In this document: positions 1-12,563 of the stretch, piece by piece
Numbering within the stretch: position 1 is the first letter of the stretch
How the letters are laid out: every line of letters begins with the position of its first letter
The notes under the pieces: model-generated
What the model saw: only the letters and a program-made list of their open reading frames with translations
What the model was told of the DNA's origin: nothing
Databases searched by the model: none
Made by a program: the position numbers and the translations under genes
Source of the DNA: Kitagawia praeruptora
Taxonomy: Eukaryota > Streptophyta > Magnoliopsida > Apiales > Apiaceae
Direction of reading: 5' to 3'
Assembly: GCA_037693485.1 (NCBI GenBank)
Contig: CM075349.1
Coordinates: 28,713,501 to 28,777,500 of the forward strand
DNA length: 64,000 bases

Positions 1-594
1 CAAGCCTTCACCCGAATTTTCAGAATGAATTTCGGTATCAAATTTTTCTTTTGACAATAAATGTGACTTGACATCTTCAAAAGACAAGCTAACATGATTT
101 CCATATAGCATAATTTCTTTGAAGTGTTTATATGAGGGTGGTAGTGAGACAATAAGTAAAACGGCTTTATCTTCATCATCAATAGTGACATCTAGGTTTT
201 CTAAATCAACAGTAATTGAATTAAACTCATTTAAGTGAGTTTGAATAGGAGTACCTTCTGACATACGGAGTGTGAAGAGATGTTCCTTAAGCCGCAATTT
301 GTTTGAAAGGCTCTTGGTCATGTAGAGAGACTCCAATTTAGCCCACATGCTTTCGGCGGACTTTTCTTTAATTACCTCACGTAATACTTCTCGTGATAAA
401 CAAAGCTGGATCACGGATAACGCCTTCTCATCAATTTCAACCCACTGATCATCTGTCATAGTGGCCGGCTTCTTTGATTTACCATCCAGAGCTTTCTTTA
501 AACCATTTTGGATTAAAACGGCTTGCATTTGGACGCGCCATATAGCGAAACTAATTTTACCGTCAAATTTCTCAATATCGAATTTTGTCGACAT
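1..594 (-). CDS. Copia retrotransposon gag (element A), partial at window edge
   Basis: An open frame of 198 codons runs from ATG at 594 to the left edge with no stop. It starts MSTKFDIEKFDGKISFAIW and has the layout of plant copia Gag proteins of the UBN2/DUF4219 type: the F-x-G-x-x-(F/Y)-x-x-W opening, the (M/L)W-x-K-L-E-x-L-Y helix near residue 90, and the L-P-x-S-Y/F motif near residue 155. The zinc knuckle and pol would lie off the left edge. A primer-binding site and an LTR lie directly upstream (higher coordinates), which supports this start. Gag builds the virus-like particle that packages element RNA. No break is visible in the part present, so the element could be young. The family call rests on pattern recognition, not a search. 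Confidence 0.88.
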   Translation of the reverse strand, partial: MSTKFDIEKFDGKISFAIWRVQMQAVLIQNGLKKALDGKSKKPATMTDDQWVEIDEKALSVIQLCLSREVLREVIKEKSAESMWAKLESLYMTKSLSNKLRLKEHLFTLRMSEGTPIQTHLNEFNSITVDLENLDVTIDDEDKAVLLIVSLPPSYKHFKEIMLYGNHVSLSFEDVKSHLLSKEKFDTEIHSENSGEGL

Positions 595-623
595 AGTAAA
601 AATCTTAGTTGAAAAATATAATG

Positions 624-635
624 GCTCTGATACCA
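624..635 (-). other. Primer-binding site of copia element A (initiator tRNA-Met type)
   Basis: The minus strand reads TGGTATCAGAGC, the 12 nt complementary to the 3' end of plant initiator tRNA-Met. It lies 3 nt inside the LTR end at 639, the normal place for priming minus-strand DNA synthesis. It fixes the orientation of element A as minus. Confidence 0.9.
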
Positions 636-638
636 ATT

Positions 639-1151
639 TGTTAGGATCTAGAGTGCGGAAGCGATATAATTCAACCAAAGATTTGAAGAGAAAAATATAA
701 AGACTGTAAAAATAACACCTGGATTTTTAGGTGGAAAAACCCTCTTTGAATAGAGGTAAAAAACCACCGGCGAGAGAGCCAAAAATATCCAATATAATAA
801 AATGGGAGTACAAGAATATTTCCTTCTAAGGCTGACAGAGAATAGCCCAAGTTAACAACTCTCTACGGGTTAAATAATTATACCCGAAATATAGAAAGAG
901 AGGATGGATAAGAGGAAATATAAGAGAGAGGTTGTGGTGTATTTGAGGTGTGTTGTTTGTGTTGTTGTTGTGCATTTTGCAAATACATCAAGAGGCTATT
1001 TATAGGCTACATCTAGGATCACCTTATGTCATGGCTTACATCTTTACTAGCCTACAAATTAAGACTATGCAGCCTTCTAAGACTTGGATTTCAATGCAGC
1101 CTTTTATGACTCAAATATGGCTGCACCATGAATGGTGAGCACCGTCCAACA
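639..1151 (-). repeat. 5' LTR of copia element A
   Basis: The 513-bp LTR is bounded by the inverted ends TGTTGGAC (minus-strand start at 1151) and CCTAACA (minus-strand end at 639), next to a PBS and gag. A TATA box (CTATAAATAG, minus) sits at 996-1005. The partner LTR is outside the window, so identity and age cannot be judged. Beyond 1151 the sequence is the coding strand of an F-box/FBD gene, so this element inserted into that exon; the 5 nt next to it (CGAGA on plus) should be its target duplication. Confidence 0.82.
996..1005 (-). promoter_or_regulatory. TATA box of element A LTR
   Basis: CTATAAATAG on the minus strand, about 150 nt inside the U3 side of the LTR, is the likely core promoter for element A transcription towards lower coordinates. 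Confidence 0.6.
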
Positions 1152-1310
1152 CGAGATGCTCTAGGGAACTGCAACAAGTCTCGTAAAATCCTCAACTCTT
1201 CAATAGGATCATCCACTATTGTAAGGTTCTTATCAAGATTGATTGATTCAAGCGAAGGGGAAGATACAAGCAAAAGCTTTATGAACTGAAACTCAGTCCT
1301 TGAACCAACC
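1152..1310 (-). pseudogene. F-box/FBD/LRR gene, last exon, downstream half (split by transposons)
   Basis: Minus-strand coding sequence follows in frame from the fragment at 16953-17061 once element B and one copy of its CAACC target duplication are removed. The joined frame passes through GSRTEFQFIKLLLVSSP and ILRDLLQFPRAS. This is the pattern of the FBD C-terminus in plant F-box/FBD/LRR proteins of the At1g13570 type: G-x-R-x-E-(L/F)-x-F-(I/V)-K-x-L-L, then L-L-x-F-x-R-A-S. Element A interrupts the frame again at 1151, so the last few residues are missing here. FBD F-box proteins are substrate receptors of SCF ubiquitin ligases. Upstream exons were not recognised, so this may have been a fragment before the insertions. 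Confidence 0.7.
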
Positions 1311-1983
1311 TGTTAGGAATCTGCCCGATTCCCTGCAAATGCGGAAGCGATTTGGTAAATATGTGCGCTTAGATCCCACAAATATACGTGATAGTAATGA
1401 AGCAACAAACCAACAATACAGTAAAAGAGACAAGATATTTAACGTGGTTCGGCCCAGCCTACATCCACAAGAGCAACAACTTCACACTAGATAAAAGGGA
1501 TTACAATATCCGGGTATCCGGCCCCTTGAATTTCATACAAAAATTCAGCCCTACAATACCTATTATGTATATCCCCAACTCACTGAAGTGTTTATCTCAA
1601 AACCTCCCCCTATCACTGTTTCCCGACAACCTTTCCTTCTCTCCCTCTCCCAACCCGGACAGTGCCACACAACCTGATAGAAAGACCCCTGCAGCGGGAC
1701 CACCTCCGATGGCTGCAGTCAGCCCCAAGTACCCTAAGGAATAGTTTAGACACGAGGACCTTCTATCCCGACACTTCCTGAAAACGGGCTAAACCGGCTT
1801 CCCTACTAGACGGACTATCTAGCAGCTATAGAGAGAGAAGAGAGAATTTTGGTGTAATTTTAGAATGAAGAGGATAGGGGTATTTATAAGAGAAAATATG
1901 TAGTAGGTGGGGAGGGGTTGATGAAAGAAGAGTTGGTGAAGTTGGAAAGAAAAATAAAAAAAACTGCTGGCTGCTACCTAACA
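1311..1983 (-). repeat. 3' LTR of element B
   Basis: 673 bp, TGTTAGG to CCTAACA on plus. It is nearly identical to 16280-16952. The small open frame at 1388-1744 lies inside this LTR, also occurs in the other copy, and is not regarded as a gene. Confidence 0.92.
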
Positions 1984-2003
1984 ATTTCCCCCTCTTTCCA
2001 AAC
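1984..2003 (-). other. Polypurine tract of element B
   Basis: On the minus strand GGAAAGAGGGGGAAAT abuts the 3' LTR. This is the expected plus-strand primer and confirms minus orientation. Confidence 0.8.
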
Positions 2004-2423
2004 TCACAGCTCTTCACTTATACTCCATACCTGCGCCCTGTTGGCATAACTCCAACTTTCCTCGATCCGTATCATTCCCTACGACAAAACTCCCCCGAGT
2101 CCAAGACTCCAAACTATACCCTAGTTTCACATTCATTCTCGAATGCCCACTTGCTATACGCACAAGTGTACCATTGACCTCTATTTGTCCAACTACATAC
2201 ATGTGAAGCAATCTGTTGTATACACACATATTCACTTGATTCACGTCGGCCAATCCCATATGTAGTCCATCACACACGCAAGTGTGACCATCACACACAC
2301 AAGTGTGACCATCGATCTTTCATTTACTCCCCAACTGCATATCAAACAAATCAATCTGTTGCATGGTTCACTGCTCACTTGATTCGTGTTGATCGATGCC
2401 CATATGCAGCTGCAACACACCAA

Positions 2424-3127
2424 CTACTCGTTGATGTCATGGAAGCCCTTCGACCAAGCATCCATCCCAGCAGTCTTTGCACCATCGTCTAGACTGGAAG
2501 GCAATACAACCGCAGCAGTATCCTTCAAGTCACTCTTCCCTCGTGCACGAGATAACCAGATTTTCGAAGTTCCAGTACGTACTGGCCACGTACTAATCAG
2601 ACGATATATTCCCCCACGTAGCTCTCCCTTCATTCGAACCACACGGCCTCTTTTGATATTCATAGCTCCCCCTACTACATAGCATCTGTAGCCTTCTGAA
2701 GCTAACCGACCGATAGATATTAGATTCTTCCTCAGCTTAGGCACATATCTTACCCCGTTCAAGCTGCGAACTATTCCATCGAACATTTTGATTTTCACAA
2801 TTGCAATCCCCTTGATCTCACAAGTAGATCCGTCAGCCAAAGAAACTGTTTCATTCTTTGTATCCTGGAATTTGTCAAAATGCCCCCTCTCGGAACATAC
2901 ATGGTAAAATGACCCTGAGTCTAATATCCATTCTCCTGGAGAACTAGTGCCTCGATTGAAGACGGTGCAAACATCTTCACAATCGAGAGTAACCACAGCC
3001 AATGATGCATCTGGATCCTTCTTATTAAGCGGACAATTTGGCCTAATATGACCCCACTCCTTGCAACCAAAGCACTGCATGCCCTTTTCACTGTATCTGG
3101 ATTTACCCCTGCTATTGGTGGATCCTC
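2424..3127 (-). CDS. Element B Gag C-terminus, zinc knuckle and protease (second half, split by the LARD)
   Basis: This half continues in frame from the gag part at 14737-15375 once the LARD and one TCCTC copy are removed, giving a single frame of about 445 codons that ends at 2424. Visible motifs are a CCHC knuckle, CFGCKEWGHIRPNCP, and the aspartic protease site WILDSGS, about 60 residues further on. A GIYRLI stretch follows and then unrelated sequence to the stop, where an autonomous copia would enter the GAG-pre-integrase and integrase domains. The 5' end of the frame present in the window, upstream of 3127, is LARD sequence. The gene is therefore physically split, not point-mutated. Confidence 0.82.
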
Positions 3128-5173
3128 TGTAGCATCCCAAAATCTGGGGTACAGATATGAGGCCACTAACCATAAACAATATTGTACATCTCTGAATATA
3201 ACAACATTTAATAATATAAACCCCTTAACCAAGATCGCATACAGGTTATGGTGTGAAACAAACTATCGAATTACTTTATTACAACTCAATCTCAGGATAA
3301 AATACTATACAATTTTATGAATATACAAAACCCTATCTAACTACGAATCCAACCTTGGCAATTCCCAAACCACTAATTGACGAAGTCCACAACTCGAACG
3401 TCTCTTTTCGCTGCCCGGAGATTAATACCATCTGTCCACTTACTAGGTTTACTAAACTTCTCTCTTAACTGGAGAAAACAAACAAAAGCAAGAGTGAGCC
3501 AACAATGCTCAGCAAGTGCATAAAGTGATAACAATTTCAATATCAAAACAATTCTGATAACAAAGGAATTTCAACTCATACTGTGAAAGAATCTGCGATA
3601 TTACTTTTAAGTTGCCACGAGGGCCAATACTTCACCATTAATGAGGTGCGACCGGAACTAGAACAGATAAAAAAAAGTTTTGTTCAACAAGAATGAGCAT
3701 TGTAGGCTTCAAGGGAATTAGGCGTTAATGATTCAATACTGATACTCGAAAACTCAAGGTCAAATGATAACCATTCGATAGTAATACCTGAAAACTCATG
3801 GTCAAGCAATAAGAATCAATGTTTACTGAATACTCAAATTATAGATTAGAATTGGATTTTCATTTCGACGCAACGAGTTAAAGTGGATGATCAATCACAC
3901 TAAAACTCCGGATATACTCTCTTGGTATATCCAAATACTCAACTGGATCCAAGGCCTCTTTTGGCCTAAAATATCATACTCATACTATGACTGGCGTCCT
4001 CAGTCATAAAAACATTTTCATTTAATAAAAACTTTCAATTCTATCTTTAATACTCAGGCCAGGGGTCGGGACAATTGACCATCCTGTTTCAACCAAACAA
4101 CTGGAAACTCACGTCCAGAATAACTCATAATTCGAGAGTTAAGGATGAATTCACATTCAACAGATGTCGACGAGTTCGACATGATAAAATGGGTAATAAC
4201 TGAATACACAATAAGGATAAAAGAAGTCAACAAGATAGATAGAAATAATTTGGGTCATAACATCATTAAATGATTCGAAGAAGGAATTTACTGGCAACAT
4301 GATTCACAATTATTGAGAATATACCATAAAACACGGTTATAGTCAGGTGCTACACATTTAATAAAATTTCTCCAACATCTTGAAAAGTTTGGATTAAATT
4401 GGGTAAGTTAAGTGGTTCAAATTAAACATTTGTGAGATAATTTCAGGACAATTGATCGTCAATCAGTTTGAATAAGACATCCCCTAAAGGGGTCCATCGG
4501 GTAAAATATGTTAAAAGTTAAAGATTATGCCAAGAAGCTTTTATAAAAAAAATTAAAATCTGGGATTTCCTTAATTTAGGAAGTTCTAAAATCCATTTGA
4601 CGAAATTAGAAGAAATGGTACTCCAGGGATAGGAAAATGAGGAAAAATGGTTATTTGAGTTACGGGTAGGGGAGGTAATCAACACTACACTTATCTGAAA
4701 AGTATAAGAGTCATTTATACTTGGCCAAATCATCACATACTATAAATAAACTAAATTGCATCACTTGAACAATAAGTGAATAGAAAAAAAACACTTGGCT
4801 CAATACATGAAGTTTCCAATTCCAATATCTCGATTCTTTACTCATTGTACATCAGTCTCTAATTCTTATTCGCTGGCCTTTACTCGGTCATACATTCATC
4901 TTTCCTTCATCACTTGTTAGCTTCTACATGCTTCATCACTTGTCAGCTTCTACACGAACACACTCGTCAATTTCCATAATAATTTCATTCCTCAGGATTC
5001 CATCTACACGTGCATTGACCCTCAGTCGGCCTCCTTTTCGTACCTATATACAGGTAAATTACTATTTCAGTATGCTTACAACCTTTACCGTCTAATTCGG
5101 CTCTACCCAAACGCGTCCTATACACTTTACCACTTAACACATACAACACGTATTATTCACATTCTCAAAATAG

Positions 5174-5211
<38 letters not shown>

Positions 5212-7404
5212 ACATAAATCACATAGCTCTTAGCACGTATTATTAACTCACACTTATATCTAATAACACATATATAACATTTGCATACTAGAAACCTTTA
5301 TCAAAACACTATAAGAATCGTAAAATAATTCTAATAAAATTGGACATCACCTCCTTGAAAATAGGTCTTTATAACTTGCCAGAATACGACGACCCAAACA
5401 GCCATCAAACAATCCACAAACAAATTCCAATTCCAACTTATACTTACAACTTACGATTTACAATTCACTACTGCACTATAAACTCAAAATACAACATTGA
5501 TTATCAAAGGGACCAACACTTAGTCCTTAACACATGAACATCGATTTGTTTCCTAAATAATAAACTTCAACAAAATCCGATAACAGACCAAAACTCAACC
5601 AAGGCAAATCTTAAGAACATTCACGGAAAACTTACAATATTATTGGCTTAAATATAACAACAACTATTTTAATATCGTCAACTGTAAACCATCAGTTAAA
5701 ACACCACTCGACTTAACTCGAAAATTCAACTTAAGCAACATTCGAACAAAACTCGAATCAAAACATTCAATCAAAGGAAATCAGTTATTAAACTATACAA
5801 TCCAGAAGCAAGAATTAATAAGCTTCCACCACGACCACCGCAATGACCTTTCAGCATATACACTATCGACAAATAAACACACACATACCATTTCGACACC
5901 ACACATATACCCGTTGCATTCACCCACTCTGAAACCCAGAAACACAACATCACAAACTCCGGCTTCACTTACGCACACCCCTCATAGCTGTTATACACAG
6001 GGCAACCCCAAAACTCGCACAACTGCCACACCAGTCACTGCACACACCCTCCTCATCCCTCTCTTGATTTCTCCTGCTCTGTTCCAAGAATCACACATAT
6101 CAGTACACCCACCTCCGAATACAACTTACATCCTCCTGCCTCCTTCTTCTTCCAGCTTTAACGCCCAGAAACACAAGAACTTGCACACACAGCCCAAACA
6201 CTCACAAACAGCGATATATATACACATACAACACACAACTCGAACTCCAACAGCTGCAGTGAATCCACAGTCGACACAGCACCCCACTGGCTACACACAG
6301 TTCGAACCACACCTCTATACACACACGCACATCAGTTGTACACACACGCTTGCACCAACCATTCAATCAAACCCCAGTAGTCTACAAACCCATCCCCGCT
6401 GTTAAACACACACACACGATTAGAACACACACACACACTTCAGTTCACGCACCTGCGCATAACCGCGCACACACCCACACAATAGCTTACACACACCACT
6501 ACGATTACTGAACACCACAACAGCTAGGACCGAAACACATATAGTAAACTCAGATTTCATCACGAGAATCAACTGTGCAGCCATGGTCTTTTAAAGGGGA
6601 AAAAGAATTTGATTAACAACCATTTCAAGACCCAATTGTTCTGAAAAAAAACGTGAAAATGAGAGAGACTCGCGGAGAGAGGGAGAGGAAGCTGTGGAGA
6701 GAGGTGAAATGAGGGATTAGAGGGAGAAAAAGATAATCGAGAGTTTTTGTAGAGAGTTCGAGAAGAACCCAGAAGAAACAGAGTTCAACTCCTGAATTGG
6801 GGGAAAACTTTACTGATTTAGGGATTTAAAGAAACTAATGACATTTTGGGTAATTTCATAGATGCTAAAATACAAACAAATCATTTTACATCAATTCTAA
6901 AATCGAGATAAATTAGAAACTTAATAGAAAAATGAATTTTAAAATTTTAAAATATAGTTTATGAAATTACAAAAATCCACATACTTTCAAATATTTTTAG
7001 GATAAATAAATGAATTAAATATGAATTTTGCAAGTTTTGATCCTTTAAATACAATAAAATTCTTAAAATCATTTTAAAATACTCAAACTCCCAAATTAAT
7101 CCACCCAACAATTTTAAAAACTCAATAAATATATAAAGATAATATTACAAAAGATTTCATGATTTTTAATCCCTCCGATAATTTTATAAAATTTACAGAG
7201 GGTCAAAAATACATGATTTAAATATACTTAAATCCTCAAAATTACAAATAAAATATTCTGACCTTCACGGCTCATACTAATCATCATATAATCACACAAA
7301 TATAACTTCACACATATTCCACTTTCCAACAATACTCGCATAATAATATTCATAATTTATATAAAATAAATTATTCGAAATTCGAAATTTTCTAGGGCGT
7401 TATA
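3128..7404 (-). repeat. 3' LTR of the LARD
   Basis: 4277 bp, non-coding, over 95 percent identical by eye to 10461-14736. It holds a (TA)n run (5176-5209), a CA-rich stretch (about 5870-6500) that fakes an open frame at 5914-6405, a purine-rich block (6655-6790) and an AT-rich end. Confidence 0.92.
5176..5209. repeat. (TA)n microsatellite in LARD 3' LTR
   Basis: 34 nt of alternating A and T. The same site in the other LTR is 48 nt long. Confidence 0.95.
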
Positions 7405-7417
7405 TCCTTCCCCCCTT
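7405..7417 (-). other. Polypurine tract of the LARD
   Basis: Plus strand TCCTTCCCCCCTT reads AAGGGGGGAAGGA on minus, directly against the 3' LTR. It is the expected plus-strand priming site. Confidence 0.78.
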
Positions 7418-9922
7418 AATAGGATTCTGTCCTCAGAATCAACGCTAAGGACGCCATTAACAATTTTTCTCAAACATCTTACTTTCACTCTCCAGGTTGC
7501 CTCTTCAACTCTAGGATTTCTCTTATCAGTTCAAACTTTAACAGGCTCGTCTTGTGCCCTCAAATTCGAAAATAACCTTAACTTTGACTTCCGAGTTCTA
7601 TTACTCTAAACGCTTAACTCACGGAACGAATATCTTTCCTCGACAATCGATATACTTATTCGCATATTGAACTATACTCTGCGTCAAACTATACTACCAC
7701 GCATTTCTTTCGAAACAATACTGTCGTGCATTTTGCCTAAATTCACCACGATCTACGGTTGGTATCATTGCTGAGGCATTCGTTGCACAGTGATGGTCCA
7801 AAATCGAGAATGAATTGAGATCTTCTTATTTATTCAACTCATTATTGTCAGGCCGATTTTGGCAGCTAAGCGTATTGGTGCTTAGTCGACAAGAGTGAGA
7901 TTATGAATAATTAGGAATTTCTTGAATGTTTGCTTGATCAATCATTGAAGCATCTATTGAAAAGTCTTTTATACCTCAATCGATGATGAGTTTCGTATTC
8001 AGATTTAGTTGACTTCAATCTCATTCTTTCGAAAATATTTGAATTTTTCAGAGAGTACAAGACTCAATTTTGCATGAAAATTTTTGAAACTCTTGAATCC
8101 TTTTCATTATCATGAATACTTGATTTTTCTCTATTCCAGCTGAGATGAACAACCTATGTAGATAGGGGATTCAGGGACATCTTATTTTTGTGATAGAAGT
8201 CCAGTGGGACGCCACTGATTGTGTTGGTCACGAAAGTACTAAGGACTGGCCATCCTTATGTACTATGGTGGTTAACCAAGTGACAAATGCAACCTGAAAA
8301 TAGTTCAAAAATCATAGTGATCTCTCGGCTAAATTCCTTTCTAAAAGTTTTGTCAAACAAACTCAGTATATATTCATATTGATACCCCTTTCATTTCGTT
8401 GACCTCCTTTGTCGGAGATGTGATGATTTCAAAGTTTCTAAGGATAACGTGATACGAAGTTAGTCGTGACGATGCCTTAAGTGATTTAACTTCAATGATG
8501 TTGACGAAGAACTGGGTATGTAAGTTCAAGAATTTGATGGTTAAGACGGATGTGTTATGTCAAATTGGAATAAGTACCGATTCGAGAAATCATGAACAAG
8601 AATTGAGGCTAATGAAAATTGAATAAAGGAAAAGAGCAGTAAATAAGAGCACATTATCAGATATTGAAAGCGAACGGAGAATAATAATGAAGATGTTGGT
8701 ATAAGACATCCCATGTAAGGCGGAGGTAGTAAATGGAATACCATAAGATGGTAGAATCAAGGAGAGATGATTTGAGTAAAACAGAGTAAGGCAGAACGGA
8801 AAGGTTGGTAAGAATTATCAGGGGTTAAGACTGAATGAGGGATAAGGTGAATATGTGGAGTAAATGACTTATGCAAAGCCAGTGTGAGAAGTCATGGCTA
8901 ACAAAGATGGTAGAAAGTTAACCGGGATGAAGTAGAATGTCAGTAAGGTGGAAGGCAGAGAAATCAGAAAGTTTCCAGAAGTGACTAAATAAGACATGCA
9001 GAATTTAGTTAAGAAAAGAAGGTGGAATCCCGAAGATGTGGAGTTAAAAGGGAAAAGGCATCGTAGTTGCCTACAGAAAGAGAATTAGCAGGGACTAACA
9101 AGATCCCATGATCAGAAAATAAGATTTCGGGAGTAAAATCCCTAGAGATTTTATTGAGAGGAATGTGGAAAGTTGTGGTTGTAACCAGAAGGGCAGTATG
9201 ATGACAAGTAGTAGAGTCAGAAGTCAAAGCTATGCGTTATGAGCTTGGAAAGATGGCAATTTTGCCAGGAATAGTATCATATTAATCTTAGTGGAATTAT
9301 GAAGAAAGTAATAAGACTACTGTTATAATTATCAAAGAATTGGGAAATTCAATTCGATTATAAAGGGAGTTATCATGAAGTGGATTGTGACGACTATAAA
9401 AATAGTCAAATATGATTCAGGATTGGATTTATTTCCTATTAATGAAGGGGAGATTTCGATCTTAAGAAATGTGAAAAATGATGTTCTGAAGTCGAAAACA
9501 GATATAGAAGTCTTAGCAATCAAGCCGATCAAGAAATTGATATATCAAAGGAATGAAGTCGTTTTGTATAAGTAGAAGGTAGCAGAAAGGAGATGATTAA
9601 GTCAAATCAGATTTCAGTAAATAAGCTTTCAAATAGTAATCGGACGAAGAATTTGATATGATTGTAGATCACGAATCACGATGTTCGAAGGTTAGTGAAG
9701 CGTATGCAATCCAATGGAAAATGACCTTGAAAGGTTCCAAGTATGCAGAATCCTAATGTGAGTGGTGTTAAATGTTGAAGTCGTAGCGGGTAGAGTCAAC
9801 TTCGAGGACTCGTCAAGTATGCAGAATGGTGATTTGAAAGTTAATTTCAGAGGAAACGGAATAATGTATTGTGAATAAAATATATATGATTTAAAAAGAA
9901 TGGTTATTAGTTCGAAATGGTA

Positions 9923-9971
9923 TGGGCCCATAACCCACAGGTCCCAGGATCGAAACCTGGCTCTGATACCA
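9923..9971 (+). other. 49-nt copy of the 3' part of initiator tRNA-Met including CCA
   Basis: From TGGGCCCATAACCC to CTGATACCA the plus strand matches, as I recall it, the plant initiator tRNA-Met from the anticodon stem (about nt 29, with the CAT anticodon) to the 3' CCA. The CCA is added after transcription and is not encoded in eukaryotic tRNA genes, so this copy most likely came from reverse transcription of a mature tRNA primer. On minus it reads as a normal PBS extended by 37 nt of tRNA complement. It lies about 475 nt inside the element's true PBS. The 5' half of the tRNA is absent, so it is not a tRNA gene. Confidence 0.85.
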
Positions 9972-10445
9972 ACTGGGAATTTATTTACGACAACTCAAAG
10001 AAAGGATATGAAATTTCTCTGGACAATAAACTGAACGGAATCAACAATTAAGGGTACACATCTTCGCTCAATTTCCAATTCTTGCTAATAGTCGCTTCCC
10101 ACTTCGCATTCTTAACCTTTTCGTACCATCTTCGAAACGTTCACATTGAAACTAATATCGTAGAAAGTTCTAGATTCTACGCAAAAATCTTGAGATAACG
10201 TCCCTCGGACTGATAGCTCCAGCTGCCCACTTAGCTTATGCTGCTTCGGGTTCATTGTTTTGCTCCTAGCCAAACCTTTAAACGATTTGAACTTTTACTC
10301 GCGCGATATGCCGAAAGACCGATTAACATCGCAACGCTTGCCGAAGTACCCCAAGGCGATCCTTGTCCTAAATCGTTCTACCCGACATCTATCCTATACA
10401 CGTACACCTAACCCTCCTAATCTGTTTCAGTGACCATAACCTGTA

Positions 10446-10457
10446 GCTCTGATACCA
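10446..10457 (-). other. Primer-binding site of the LARD
   Basis: TGGTATCAGAGC on the minus strand, 3 nt inside the LTR end at 10461: the initiator tRNA-Met type. Confidence 0.88.
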
Positions 10458-10460
10458 ACT

Positions 10461-12509
10461 TGTAGCATCCCAAAATCCGGGGTACAGATATGGGGCCACT
10501 AACCATAAACAATATTGTACATCTCTGAATATAACAACATTTAATAATATAAACCCCTTAACCAAGATCGCATACAGGTTATGATGTGAAACAAACTATC
10601 GAATTACTTTATTACAACTCAATCTCAGGATAAAATACTATACAATTTTATGAATATACAAAACCACTATCTAACTACGAATCCAACCTTGGCAATTCCC
10701 AAACCACTAATTGATGAAGTCCACAACTCGAACGTCTCTTTTCGCTGCCCGAAGATTAATACCATCTGTCCACTTACTAGGTTTACTAAACTTCTCTCTT
10801 AACTAGAGAAAACAAACAAAAGCAAGAGTGAGCCAACAATGCTCAGCAAGTGCATAAAGTGATAACAATTTCAATATCAAAACAATTCTGATAACAAAGG
10901 AATTTCAACTCATACTGTGAAAGAATCTGCGATATTACTTTTAAGTTGCCACGAGGGCCAATACTTCACCATTAATGAGGTGCGACAGGAACTAGAACAG
11001 ATAAAAAAAAAAGTTTTGTTCAACAAGAATGAGCATTGTAGGCTTCAAGGGAATTAGGCGTTAATGATTCAATACTGATACTCGAAAACTCAAGGTCAAA
11101 TGATAACCATTCGATAGTAATACCTGAAAACTCATCGTCAAGCAATAAGAATCAATGTTTACTGAATACTCAAATTATAGATTAGAATTGGATTTTCATT
11201 TCGACGCAACGAGTTAAAGTGGATGATCAGTCACACTAAAACTCCGGATATACTCTCTTGGTATATCCAAATACTCAACTGGATCCAAGGCCTCTTTTGG
11301 CCTAAAATATCATACTCATACTATGACTGGCGTCCTCAGTCATAAAAACATTTTCATTTAATAAAAACTTCCAATTCTATCTTTAATACTCAGGCCAGGG
11401 GTCGGGACAATTGACCATCCTGTTTCAACCAAACAACTGGAAACTCACGTCCAGAATAACTCATAATTCGAGAGTTAAGGATGAATTCACATTCAACAGA
11501 TGTCGACGAGTTCGACATGATAAAAGGGGTAATAACTGAATACACAATAAGGATAAAAGAAGTCAACAAGATAGATATAAATAATTTGGGTCATAACATC
11601 ATTAAATGATTCGAAGAAGGAATTTACTGGCAACATGATTCAAAATTATTGAGAATATACCATAAAACACGGTCATAGTCAGGTGCTACACATTTAATAA
11701 AATTTCTCCAACATCTTGAAAAGTTTGGATTAAATTGGGTAAGTTAAGTGGTTCAAATTAAACATTTGTGAGATAATTTCAGGACAATTGATCGTCAATC
11801 AGTTTGAATAAGACATCCCCTAAAGGGGTCCATCGGGTAAAATATGCTAAAAGTTAAAGATTATGCCAAGAAGCTTTTATAAAAAAATTAAAATCTGGGA
11901 TTTCCTTAATTTAGGAAGTTCTAAAATCCATTTGACGAAATTAGAAGAAATGGTACTCCAGGGATAGGAAAATGAGCAAAAAGGGTTATTTGAGTTACGG
12001 GTAGGGGAAGTAATCAACACTACACTTATCTGAAAAGTATAAGAGTCATTTATACTTGGCCAAATCATCACATACTATAAATAAACTAAATTGCATCACT
12101 TGAACAATAAGTGAATAGAAAAAAAACACTTGCCTCAATACATGAAGTTTCCAATTCCAATATCTCGATTCTTTACTCATTGTACATCAGTCTCTAATTC
12201 TTATTCGTTGGCCTTTACTCGATCATACATTCATCTTTCCTTCATCACTTGTTAGCTTCTACATGCTTCATCACTTGTCAGCTTCTACACGAACACACTC
12301 GTCAATTTCCATAATTATTTCATTCCTCAGGATTCCATCTACACGTGCATTGACTCTCAGTCGGCCTCCTTTTCGTACCTATATACAGGTAAATTACTAT
12401 TTCAGTACGCTTACAACCTTAACCTTTACCGTCTAATTCGGCTCTACCAAAACGCGTCCTATACACTTTACCACTTAACACATACAACACGTATTATTCA
12501 CATTCTCAA

Positions 12510-12563
<54 letters not shown>

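Larger units (their letters stand above)
7405..10460 (-). other. Non-coding core of the LARD
   Basis: 3056 bp between the LTRs. All open frames are short (at most about 80 codons) and none resembles Gag, protease, RT, RNase H or integrase. The core holds the polypurine tract at its left end, the PBS at its right end and a tRNA-derived segment at 9923-9971. Such conserved non-coding cores are thought to carry packaging signals. Confidence 0.75.

Noticed and set aside
1388..1744. 118-codon open frame, repeated at 16357-16713
   Set aside because: Lies wholly within the element B LTR, antisense to the element; no family likeness.
2014..2423. Minus-strand frames of 94 and 60 codons
   Set aside because: Non-coding stretch between the element B protease and the polypurine tract; no motif.
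5914..6405. 163-codon open frame rich in Thr, His and Pro
   Set aside because: It comes from CA-rich LARD LTR sequence. The other LTR has the same stretch with a different start, and no motif is visible.
9923..9971. A tRNA gene for initiator Met
   Set aside because: Only the 3' part from the anticodon stem is present, CCA is included, and the D arm and acceptor 5' strand are missing. It is a reverse-transcribed piece, not a gene.
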